Assembly (NCBI RefSeq): GCF_020283565.1
Contig: NC_060065.1
Coordinates: 17,646,866-17,710,865, forward strand
DNA length: 64,000 bases
DNA from: Trifolium pratense
Taxonomy: Eukaryota; Streptophyta; Magnoliopsida; Fabales; Fabaceae
Reading direction: 5' to 3'
Within the stretch, counting starts at the first letter, position 1, and every line of letters starts with the position of its first letter. Position numbers and translations under genes: made by a program. Below, piece after piece: positions 44,136-55,800 of this stretch. The notes beneath the pieces are model-generated. The model did no database searches, was not told the origin of the DNA, and saw only the letters and a list, made by a program, of their open reading frames with translations.

Positions 44136-46938
44136 AGATTTGTTTATATGTCAGGGAGTATGCTTTAGAGATTTACCGTGTGTTCGTGTGCGGGACAATA
44201 TAGTCGAATTGAATCCTAATGTCAAACGTGAATATTTGGATTCAGGAAAGCTAGTGGTAATAATTCTTTTGTAAGATGTTCTACATAAACTACCACACTT
44301 TTGCAAGATGCATCATATCGAGGATCTTTCACAAAATACCACTTACGGCTTTTGCATTTGCATCGCAATACAATACCATCACAATTAATGCTTTACCCAA
44401 CCGGTGTTACCACCTAGTGTGTAGCTTAAGAACTTGGAAAGATCATAAACACGTGAAATGAAACTTCAACACTAGATGACTGTTTGCGCGTGTTTTTGAA
44501 TTAACCTAGCTATAGCCTTTATTGATTACGCGGTGGGTAACATTTTATAGTGGCATAATTGGGTAAATGACTTCAACACCGTTGATAATATCACATAAAT
44601 TAACATTAAAAGAATCATATTCAAATCACTTATCAACAATTAATCAAATTTGTTTAGTAAATAAAAGATAAGGGACCAACTTGAAACATAAAATAAAGAT
44701 AAAGAACTAAAAGTGTAATTATTTTACACCAAATCATCTACTGATTATTTTTTCGAATAAAATTTAATCCTTGGAATTTTCAATTTTGTTGTGATAATGT
44801 TTAGTACATTATCGTAATGTCTTTTGCGAAAATTCAATTATTTTTTTTATCAAGAGATGAATTAAATATAAATTTTAAATTTTTTGCACTCAAAAATTTA
44901 TAAATAAGTTATCTTTTGTTAAAAAATTCATAAATTTTTATGGAAAATGTTCTTATAATATTATAAACATAAATACAAAAAACCATTTAAAAATTTGAAA
45001 GTACACAAGAGTTGACTGAAAAACATGACAAAAAATTGTGACAGAAAATATTTGAAGGACCAAAAATCGTGACAGAAATATTTGAGGAACCAAAAGTTGC
45101 TAAAATAATTTATAGGACTGAAAATGAAATTTGAAATATTGACAGGGACCAAAAACTTATTTAATCCTATAAAAAGATATTTTTTCCATAAGGGTGACTA
45201 AGTTAGTAGTAGCTAGTGGGACATTATTGGAGGGGACGAAGTTCAAACTCTAAATATTTCACTTCTCCATACTTATAGTGTGTGAATCTAGCCACTGAGC
45301 TACTACCAAATATAAACACAAATTCTACATTGCTAAAGATAAAAAAAAAACATAAATATGCTTACAAACTCAAATATCTAACTTAATAGCACAAAACAGT
45401 TTTGCCTACTTATAATATGATAAACTCTAAGCGACCGTAATGTTTATGCTCCTAGATTCGCACCATTGACGACTTGGTCACTAATAGTTGATCAAAATTG
45501 ATTTGTCAATTTGAACCAAATGAACACCTCAACAAGATGAAAAATCAAACGAAATACCGAAAGTAGATGGAAAATCATTCCAATGAGAAGATGAAATCAC
45601 AAAAAAAAAAAACCCAAAAAAAAAAATCTTTAGGATTCGAATCCAAAAAGATGTACGTGAGTGATTCGAATCCAAAAATATCCGATGAAAAAAAGAAGAA
45701 AAACATAATCTTAGGGAAAAAAAAAAGAATTTAGATGAAGTAGAGCAGACAAAATAGACATATATATTGTAACCAAAAAAAAAAATGACATATATTTATA
45801 GCTAATTAAACAATGAAACCAAAAAGGAGAGAAAAAGGTGAAGCGGATCAGCCAGAAACGGATTTGATTGATCCATAAAAATTTATCGAATCATGTCTGG
45901 CCCGAGCCGGCCGGACGGCGGCACAAATGATGGTCAAGAGTATTTGTAGAGTCTCCCGTTTACAAAATGGATACCCCTTGAGACACACCTCAAGAAATCA
46001 TCGTCCGTATAAACACTACTAAGGTTTGTATAGTCTCTGATATGAGACTTCATGATCTTTTTCAAAAGTTCAAAACCATGTGTTTAATTTTCTTACCAAC
46101 TTCCCTCCAAATTTCACATTGTTCCAACACAATCTAAATCTATATTCATCCTTGTTACAAAAATAAATAAATCATATTTATCCAATCTATTCATTTTGTC
46201 ACCCCAATGCATGACCTATACCCAAATCAGTTGAAAAAGTCTTTGGAACGCAATTACGTACACTACCCAGACCCGAGAGAGAGAAAAATATATCTCTCAC
46301 CAGTTTCTCTAAATTGGGGACAATATATGGTACTCAAATTATTTTCAGGATACTTCGAAGTTCCTGCTATCAAAACCTATTGAATGATAGTTTATAAATC
46401 TAACTTAAATTGGCAAATAAGGGAAGAGAGAAGACAATTTAAAAGTATTTTGATTTTTAAGAGTTTTGGATTAAATTCATAATTTCCAGTTATTATTTAG
46501 AGTAAGAAATTTAAAAGTTGCATTCTTTCATGAATTGACTGAAATGAAAAGATATATTAGTTCATACTTGAACTCATCTATCATAAAAGAAAACGTCCTA
46601 GAATTTCAAATCCACGCATAGACACACCTTTTAAGAAAAATTATTTAATTCCATTATTTTGGAATCTTTCACACTTAGTTGGTACAAGGTTACAAGCCTC
46701 CCAAATCCCAATAGTTTTCCCTAACACAAGCCACATCCATTGTAATCCCTAGTAAGCAAACACATTTTCATAGTCACTAACAAGTAGTAAAACAAGGGCA
46801 ATATTAGAAAAGTACTAGTTGTGTTGTGAGTCATAAACGATACATGATACATCCCATCCCATCCCATATATATATAAAGTGCAAATTTAGGGTCCAAGCA
46901 GGCCTATATTGCTACCGCGACCAAGCTTCATATCAGGA
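44136..46938. other. Long AT-rich intergenic region
   Basis: No supported gene. It holds a SINE-like fragment around 45190-45305 (GTAGTAGCTAGTGG ... GAAGTTCAAACTC), A-rich runs at 45600-45790 and a short CATCCC repeat at 46852-46867. The right end is the minus-strand 3'-UTR of the cystatin gene. Confidence 0.4.
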
Positions 46939-49900
46939 TTAGGAATGATCAGCTTCCATCTGATTAAGATGGAAACTACCCTCGTTATTCTTGTGCACCT
47001 CTACCTTGAACTTCTCTTCCTTCTCTCCCCGCTTGACCTTGAGTAGCAAATTAAACTTAGCAAAATCATCGATGACCTGCACAACAATTTAGACATCCAT
47101 CAGTGATGATAAAACAAGAATCCTGTAAGCAGCCCAAATGCAGATTTTCTTGTTAAGGGGCAGCATGCAAACACGTAGTAAAAACGGCTCATAGAACTTG
47201 TTCAAAAAGAAAAAAGCATGTGAGAATATAGTACCTAAAGACAACATATATAACAATTTCTTATAAACCACAGAAATAACACCAAAGTTGTTGACTTAAA
47301 CTGACTGACTACTACTAATCAATGCCCCGCTGGTCTCAGAAATTTATAAGACAAAAGCAGCTTCAGAAGATATTATAAGCAGTTAATAGGATAATGCCAA
47401 ATGCACTTTTCAGATAAATATTATACATATAGGTTTTTGATAAACAAGCATTGGCACATACGATGATCAGGTAATAATATAAAATAGTAGAGCAATATAA
47501 GAACTAGCTCAATATGAACACACTAAATATCCAATTACAGCAACCAGAAGAATCACAAACCACTTTCTCATATTGGGTCCTAAGTAACATTCTCCCATGG
47601 CCAAAATAAAGTTTCGGAGAAATAATAAGGGAGCATTTAATTTTTATTTTTTCTTAAGTAAAAAAGCATTTTTAGTTAAAAGATACTGTATTTACAAACT
47701 TATTGAAGTAATATAAGTGTTTTTTGAAAATATGAAAAGAAAAGGATCTAAAAAATCCACTTAAGTACTTTTCTCACGACCACAGAGAATTTTTAGGGCC
47801 CATCTGGTTTGAGTAAATATTTCTATTTTTATTGTTTTCAATTTTAAATTCTAATTAAAAAAACCTTGTTTTTAATTTCACTTCTATTATTATTATTTTT
47901 ATAAAACTTGAAATAAATGAGAGCATCTATATGATATTTTTCTAGTGTCGAAAATATAAATATCAAATTACAACCGACAACTCATGTGGCAGTTCAAAAC
48001 CATTTTTTAAAACAAACAATACAAAATAAGGAACTGACCTCAGCCTTTGCATCAGTAACCTCATGGAGCTCATAGGGCACTAGTGAATTTGACCTCTGCT
48101 GGATGGTCTTAATAGCATGATTTGCTGCATCTTGAACTTGAGGGTCATGTGTTGGCACAGACTGCCATCCTGGCTTGTGGCCATCTAATAATAAAAGCAA
48201 AACATGGTATTAGCAAACACCTGAAGTTCAAATGTTCAACAAGAAATACAAGAGAAATGAAGCAATCATAAGCTATGTAAAGGAACTTTGTACATCAATT
48301 ATCAGCTAATGACTGTAATTATAATTTATAACGGCTAGATTGTCCTTTGTACTTCCAAAATAACTGAAACTTTAACGGAAATCCCTGATAAAAATCAGGC
48401 CTCACTCCTACAAGCCTATTTCTACATTTTCAGTGGAAATTGCCCATGGATAAATACCAGTGCACACAGTGGCGGGTGCACATACACTTCAACATTTGAA
48501 AATTCCACATACTATCCTATTTGTTTCTGTTTTGCATCCCCTGGATAATTGAGTTTGCACCATATAGTCAATGTCGATCTTACCTCTTCTAGAGAGTGCA
48601 GAGTGACATAGTAATTCAAAGCATGTTTATTATTATTTAATAGTTTTCTGCGTAAAAAAAATAGTTTTCTCAAATTTCCTGCTTTTTCCAAAGAATTTTT
48701 AAGTGTACATACTAAATTTTTTTTTATAATAATTGTTAAATATTGATAATGATAATGCTGTAAAAAACAGAAAAGATAATGATAATGATAATAATTCACC
48801 TTCTAATTTTTAAGTGTAAAACACTAAAACTTTTAAGTGTCAAAAAGTAATGTAAATTATAAAACTTTATGTGATTATTAAAAAAAATTGCATCCCCTGA
48901 CTCAGGGTCCTGGAGACGCCACTGAGTGCACATAAATCCAAAGTAAAGAAAACTCTATAAATTCACATCACACATCCTGATATAGTACTAAATATGAGTT
49001 GATACATCCCTATAAGACATGAAACCATCTAATTTGTAATCTTTCCCGACATTATGAATTCTTCAATGCATTTAGATTCAATTCAATATAACACTCAATC
49101 TTCCAGTGATTGGTCCTCACTCCTCACTACTTACCTCACTGACTAAAACCAACACTAACTCCAAGTTCACTCTAAAGCAGGATTTATGATGCACGACAAT
49201 TTTGGCCTTCTAATCACTCAAATGCGCAGATTTTAAGGTTGTTTTGCACAAACTAAGAAATAGCTTTGGTTAATAAGCAAATTTCAAATATACTCTTGTC
49301 TTTCATTCCTCTACCGTCCACTCACTCATTTAGCATATCTTTTCATTAATTTAAGTGTCAATAATTGATACAAAAAGTAGTCCACATAACCTTGAAATTT
49401 GAGAACAAGTTATAAATAGAAACAAATGTTTACTAAAAAAATTAACAAATAAATAGGGACGGAGGGAGTAAATCTACTACACCCCTTCAAACACCCCTAT
49501 TAATAGCTAGATTATTAGTCATATCAAGAAGTATACGGTCTACACAAAATGGCATACCCTTTAGCGCACCAAGATCTGCAGAGGTAAATGATGGAGCACC
49601 ACCATTATCAGCATGCTTGAACTCTTGAAGTTCTTTAAAGTTCAACCAGGGTTTTACCCAGACTTGGGCTTCATAGATCTTTTTTTCACCCCCATCAACA
49701 GCCTCAAGAGTAAGATAATGAAGTGTACCAGCTACAACCTGTTCACGTGCTTTCACCACCCTTGCAAACTCCAGAAGAGAATTCTTCAACACAAAAATAA
49801 CAAATCTCAGCAATCCAATAAACAAGTAACATTAGAACAGCCTAATGACGACAAACACAAGCGAGCTACCCAATTTCTTAACATCCCCTTATTTTGGATC

Positions 49901-51418
49901 AAACATGTGTTATGAGATTCAACACATTCATTTATCCAATCAACACAACACAGGGTTCGAACTAATGTAATTAAAAGATTTTTTCAGGCATGAACTAGCA
50001 TTTGGAGGGAACTATACTGGACTCTGACTAACCGAGAATGAAACCAAATACCACTTGATTTAACTTCTACGAAATGAACAATTCACTTTTAAGCAATAAA
50101 AGTACGTAATCTTAACTTGTTCATATTTAATGCTCATGATTCATGAATACCAAATCATAGATTTGTTACAATATCAATAGTTGATTTTCTCATAATTTGA
50201 TGATCTTTATTCTTTACCCTCTAATAAAGTGAATAGCTCATTAGAGAAACCAAATCATACTTTAAGATGTTATGATCTCCCAAGCAGTTATAGAATGAGG
50301 ACAATGTTTTACTGTCACAGTTGATCAAATTCAAGATAGATGACAATTGACAAAATGTTCTACTTCTATTGAGTTTTCTTTTAAGAAAATGTTATGAAAA
50401 AGAAAATAAATGTGTAATATACTCAGGGCCTGTTTGGTTTGGCTTATTTGAGCTTACCTATTGGCATATATTCTGTAAGACTGTTTGGGAGAACTTGTGA
50501 AAACAGCTTACGACAATATTCATAAGTTTTTTCAACTTATTTTCATAAGTTCTCCATAATAGCTTATGAAAATAGCTTGTAGCAGTAGCACATATATAAA
50601 AACACAATTTATCTTTATTTTATCTTTTGCTATAAAAATAGCTTATGCAAGCTTATGCATAAGCGCTTGTGATGTACGGTTTTGCAGCTGTTTATCCAAA
50701 CAGACTGTTAGGGCATGTTTGGATTTGTTTACTTGAGCATATCTAGTTAACACAAGCATAAACTTGGTTATGACATGTCTATGAAATGTTTTCAACTTTT
50801 TTTCATAAGCTCAAGAAAGCAAATGAAAACAACTTATAGCTTATATTGAAAGAGTTCTGTTATAAAAATAGCTTATATAAACATTTATTATGCTATAATC
50901 ACCTGATTAAGCTCTTTTATCAAAAAGGGTCTTATTATATTTATATTCAAAATTAATTAATATTTTGTCAAGTGATTAATAGTGAATATGATGACGACAT
51001 GCATCTATTTTAATTTTTCATTCACAAACCAACAAAACAAAGAGCGTTTATTACAGAGTAACTACAATTAGAAACAAAATATTGGAAATTCAAGAAAGAA
51101 CACTAATTAGATAAAAAATAAAATAAAAATTACAATGAATTTTTTATGATGACAAAAAGAGAATAGAATAGAAGAGAAGGAATAAGGAACCTGTTTGGCG
51201 TTGTGTTGATCAACAGCGAATCGAGCAAGAGATTCAATTTCATCAGAGTTTTGATTGATTGGTGAATCGTGAATGCCTCCGCATAAAGTAGACATTGGCG
51301 CGTGATCGAAATGGGTACAATCTGCAGAAGATTCTAGAAAATTGAAGGTAGCGAAGAAGAAGATGAAGAATGAGATTGAAAATGAAGAAGAAGAAGAAGA
51401 AGAAGAAGTTGGTTTCAT
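46939..51418 (-). CDS. Phytocystatin with C-terminal legumain-inhibitor-like extension
   Basis: Four exons on the minus strand: 51191-51418, 49558-49783, 48039-48184 and 46939-47076. They total 738 nt (245 aa), with GT-AG borders and a continuous frame. Residues 1-33 form a signal peptide (Ser-rich then [13 protein letters not shown]). The cystatin domain has the Gly pair G47-G48, the plant signature LARFAV (64-69, in [11 protein letters not shown]), Q91-V-V-A-G95 that wedges into papain-like proteases, and P121-W122. The C-terminal domain (about 150-245) repeats the cystatin fold and has S183-N-S-L186, the SNSL motif reported to inhibit legumain (vacuolar processing enzyme). The product is secretory or vacuolar and should restrain C1A and C13 cysteine proteases. 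It resembles the long group of plant cystatins. No defect seen. The roughly 1.4-kb introns contain MITE fragments. Confidence 0.93.
49455..49471. repeat. Single MITE terminus (GGGACGGAGGGAGTA)
   Basis: A lone Stowaway-like right end within cystatin intron 2; I could not find its left partner nearby. Confidence 0.4.
50424..50710. mobile_element. Inverted-repeat element (GGGCCTGTTTGG ends)
   Basis: Left GGGCCTGTTTGGTTTGGCTT, right TTATCCAAACAGACTGTTAG, with internal AGCTTATGAAAATAGCTT and inverted relatives. It lies in cystatin intron 1. A second partial copy starts at about 50708 with TTAGGGCATGTTTGGATTTG. The family is shared with 21719-21896. Confidence 0.55.
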
Positions 51419-51477
51419 TAAGGAATGCTTTGGTTTAACGCAGTGAGTAAGTAAAGTGTTTGTGTGGGTGGCAGCGC

Positions 51478-51496
51478 CGTATTTATTGGTTTAAAC
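51478..51496 (-). promoter_or_regulatory. Possible core promoter of the cystatin gene
   Basis: The minus strand reads AACCAATAAATACGG: a CCAAT-like box overlapping a TATA-like AATAAATA about 65 bp before the ATG. Consensus match only. Confidence 0.35.
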
Positions 51497-51649
51497 GCGC
51501 GTTGCTTAGCATCGAAGCCACGTATTTCACACGCTTGTGCAGGTTAAGAAACCGATTTATAAATATATTTATTTATTTTAAGAGTGTGCATTTAATTTAA
51601 TTTAATTTTTATTTGATGAAATGAAAAATTATTAAAATTACCAATAGTT

Positions 51650-51790
51650 ATTTGGTTTAGTGGTGATTGACGCTGAACTTGGTAGGGAGGACCGCGGTTC
51701 AATCCCCACAACTGCGATCACGAGGGGACTGAAACCACTGGATGCCAGAACTGACTTTCGAACCAGATTCAACTAGTGGTGAAAAACAAA
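51650..51790 (+). repeat. tRNA-derived SINE-like repeat
   Basis: TTGGTTTAGTGGTGATTGAC (box-A-like) and CGCGGTTCAATCCCCAC (box-B-like) followed by GAAACCACTGGATGCCAGAA and a short A-rich tail. This is the layout of plant Au-type SINEs. Confidence 0.6.
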
Positions 51791-52156
51791 AAAAATTATT
51801 GAAAATTCACATTTATGTTGGATATAACTTATTTCTAATTTTATATCTTAGTTCAAGCTATTTAAAGTGGCCGAAGCATGAAATAGATTGTTTTATAAAA
51901 ATAAAATAAAGAGGCACGCAAGGTGAGTTTTTACATTCTCATCGTTTTTTTTTTCATATGCATGAGCCAAGAATCGAACCCTTAATCACATGCTTAAGGG
52001 ACCAATACCCTTATCACCTGAACCATTTCATTGTTGATTTATCACCTTAATGTTTTATTTCCATAAATGATCGAATGAATTTAAAAAAATCACTTTACAC
52101 ACTCGTTAACATTTGTCCTTTTTAGAAAATAAAATAAAGAGGAAATGACTGTTACG

Positions 52157-52420
52157 TACTCCCTCCGTTCCAATATATATGATCTACTTTGATTAAATGT
52201 ACTATTCATTTATCTTGTTTTGACCGTGTTTTTTTTAATAATATATAGATGTAAATATGAGTATATAAAATCTTGTTTGATTTGTTTTGATAAATATTTT
52301 CAAAATATCAAATTTTTATAATTTTTATTAATAGATAATCAAAAATACTAATGATCAAAATTATGCATTGCTGTACTTGCAATGGTCAATTAGGTATTAT
52401 ATTTTGGGACCGAGGGAGTA
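52157..52420. mobile_element. Stowaway-like MITE, 264 bp
   Basis: TACTCCCTCCGTTCCAATAT at the left; ATATTTTGGGACCGAGGGAGTA-type right end (GGGACCGAGGGAGTA). TA ends. Confidence 0.7.
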
Positions 52421-52623
52421 TTTTTTTTTAAGGAGATGGTTACGTTTCTTGCTTACTGAGTTTTACGATTTTAATTAACTTATCATTTTTTTGCGTCGAA
52501 CAAAAATTAACTTATCATTTTTTTCTTTTTGACCAAAAATTGTTTATTTTTTAATAATTTTTTGACCAAAATTTAAAAAATTAATTTATTAATAATAAAA
52601 TTAATTTAAAGATGGTGTGAGTG

Positions 52624-52631
52624 GCGCCAAA
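52624..52631 (-). promoter_or_regulatory. E2F-type site upstream of MAP65
   Basis: The minus strand reads TTTGGCGC, an exact match to the plant E2F consensus TTTSGCGC, about 185 bp before the MAP65 ATG. A CCGTT at 52745-52749 (AACGG on the minus strand) is the core of the mitosis-specific activator element. Both fit cell-cycle control but are consensus matches only. Confidence 0.45.
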
Positions 52632-52811
52632 ACCCAAAAGCAAATTTGAGGAGGATTCTATTCCGTCAAAGAAAACTCAAATCAAGGGATTTTCCTTCGC
52701 TCATCATTACTACATATCAATTTCATCAACGCTCCAAACGCTTACCGTTTTCAATTTCCCATTTCTTTCTTTCTTTCTAGGGTTTTGTTTCTTGCTCCTT
52801 TCTTCACAACA

Positions 52812-55800
52812 ATGGCGTCCACACCTCCTTCCTTCTCTCCTTCTCGCACCACATGTGCTTCTCTCCTCCGTCAATTGCAGGTTCCTTTACCCACTTCAAC
52901 CTTTTCAATTTTTTTATTTATTAATTTTTTTTAATGAAATTTCAGTGGCAGAAATTATAGATTTTCATTGCAGTTCCTTTCTTTTGTGTTATTTTTCCTT
53001 TTTAGCTTATTTGTTTCGGTTAATAATCATAAAAATATCAGATTTTGTTGTTGTTGCTGAATAGTTTAGTTATTACTTAATCTTAGGTGTACACAGTTAT
53101 GGACGTGGTATGGCACATGTGATAGATACTTGGATTTCTTAACTATTTGATTGGTAGTTTGATTTTGTTTGTCGGTTTGAAAAATATTTGTTAGGAGATG
53201 TCAATTTGTTATATGCATCTCATTAGTCTCTGCAATTGCATGCATAAATACCTCTCATTGATAATCAACTTTTATCGGCGATTTACGTAAAAATTTGTAT
53301 GCATGTGAAAAGGGTACATTAATTGATAATCACCTTTTTATTGGTGGTTATCTTGGTTTACCTTAAAAATGTGTATGCAAGTGAAAAGGGTACATTGATA
53401 ATCACCTTTTAATGGTGGTTGTTTGTTATCTATAATTTTGTCAAAAAATAATTTTAGTTATCTTTAATAGAATGAATGGTACTAGAGATTTATATGGGTG
53501 TACTCTTCCAACAAAGGAACGAATTGGTATTGATAAGGATAATATGGGTGTACTTTTCCAACAAAGGAACAGATTAGAATCAGCCTTAATGTGATATGCT
53601 GAGTTGTTTTCTTATTGATGGGATGTAATCTTTGGTGAATGAATTATTAATTAATGATCTAAAGTTTTGTTTTTCAGATGATATGGGATGAGATTGGGGA
53701 GAGTGACACTGATAGAGACAATATGCTTCTTCAACTGGAGCAAGAGTGTCTTGACATTTATCACAAAAAGGTTGAGGAAACCAGAAAGCACAAAGCTGAC
53801 TTGTTTAAGTGGCTGGCTGATGCTGAATCTGAAGTCACCAATATTGCTTCTTCTCTTGGGGATTCTGTGATGTTCTCACGGGTATGTTCCATTGGCATTC
53901 TCTTTTGTACTGTTGCTGTTTCTTTTAACACGGCCAGTTTTATTGAATATCGGCCATGGCCCTCTCCGCCATGGCCTATTTAGGCTGATATTGTGAGATT
54001 TTCCGCCATAGGCCAATATAACGGCACCACATAACAGCCAGTATGGCGTGATTTATCACGACACTCTAAGTACAATTTTCCATTATATTTTTGCTAAGAT
54101 TGTGAATCCCTAATCTAGTCCCTGAAATTGTAAGGGTCTGACTTTGATCCCTAAAATTAACAAAATTTCAAAACTGTCCATCAAATTGATTATCTTCTAT
54201 CATATCAGTCGTTTTGTGAGAATTTCAAGGACCAAATTGATCAACTCTAAAAGATTAGTCGAATGTCTTCAGCCATATTGCGCATTTTATGACCATTTCA
54301 AGGATTTAAGTGACCAACTTCCAAAGATTAATAATGTGATTGAGTTTAAATTTTGAGATCATTTTAAAATTTTCTTAATGTCATGGACCAAATTGGCCTA
54401 TCTTACAATTTCAATAACTAATATGGAACCTAAAACTTTCCAAAGTTGGACTTTTTTTTGAAATCTTTTATAAGCAAATCAAAATGTAGTTTTAGCATTT
54501 ATAAGTTACTTAATAATCAACATGTGTAGTTAATAATTGCAATCCTTAGTGTTTAGTTAGATAGAAGACTGTATTTTAACTCTTAATAATCAACATGTGT
54601 AGTTATTTATGAAATTGAATTTTACAGACACATTTTTTAACTGTAATCATTATCAGATTTTATGATTAATTATTTTCTTCAATTTTTGTGTGTTAATAAT
54701 TGCAATCCCTGTTTGATCATTCCCAAATCCTTATGTTTGCTCCGTTGCACAATTAGAATTTTGCCAATTAATTTGGTAGATAAATACTCAACTAACACAG
54801 TTCCGCATTTGAAAGGGAAAGGGCACTCTGAAGCAGCAACTAGCCAACATCAGACCTGCCTTAGAGGAGTTGAGGTCAAAGAAGGACGAGAGACTCAAGG
54901 AATTTTTAAAAATAAAGTCCCAAATTTCTCAGATATGTGCTGAAATAGCAGGCTGCGGACAATCGAAAGGTGTCACGGATCAAGATGTTGATCAATGTGA
55001 TCTGACAATGAAGAAATTGGGGGAACTCATTTCGCACCTCGATGAACTTCAAAATGAAAAGGTGCTACCAAATTCAAAATATAGTTGCATAATATCGACA
55101 CTTCCATATGTTTTTTAGTTTCCTAAGTGTTAGCCTAATATTGCTTATTTTCTCTCCAATCAGATGTTGCGCCTGCAGAAAGTGAAGAGTCATATCCGTA
55201 CTATTAGTGAGCTTTCAGAAGTAATGTCAATTGATTTTTCGAAGACATTAAATGATATCCACCCAAGCTTGAGTGATTCATCAAATGGTGCATCGCTAAG
55301 CATTAGCAACGACACTCTTGCTAGCTTAACTGGGGCTATTCATTCATTAAAGCAGGAAAAACAACAAAGGCTACAAAAGGTCACTTTTTCTGATCTAGAT
55401 TAAATACTGCATGTGTCTCACTGTTGCTATTGAAAGTAGTACAGGTGGATCATCATATTTGATACAGCAAATGATCACTGTAAAAGCTGTACCAACAGTT
55501 ACTGGTTTAGTGTTAAATGGTCATAAGTATCCTAGTCAACTCATTCATTTCTTGCATCGAATTGCAGTATCTTTTGATGCTCTATCTCTTATTTTCTTGC
55601 AGCTTGCATAATTATTTTGATTTTCTAATATCCTGCTTTGTATGCAATTGGAATTTGGAATAAGGTGATTATGCAATCAGAAGAAAGTGTATTAGACAGT
55701 AAAACTCAATGCTTTAAAAAATAAGGTTGAAATTTATGTTAAAAAAGGTTTAAGATGCAATGAACGAAAGTAGTCGATGGCGCGCTATAGTGGCATTCTA

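Noticed and set aside
51650..51790. Possible tRNA gene with GGTTCAATCCCC
   Set aside because: There is no complete cloverleaf and it has a long non-tRNA body; a SINE fits better.
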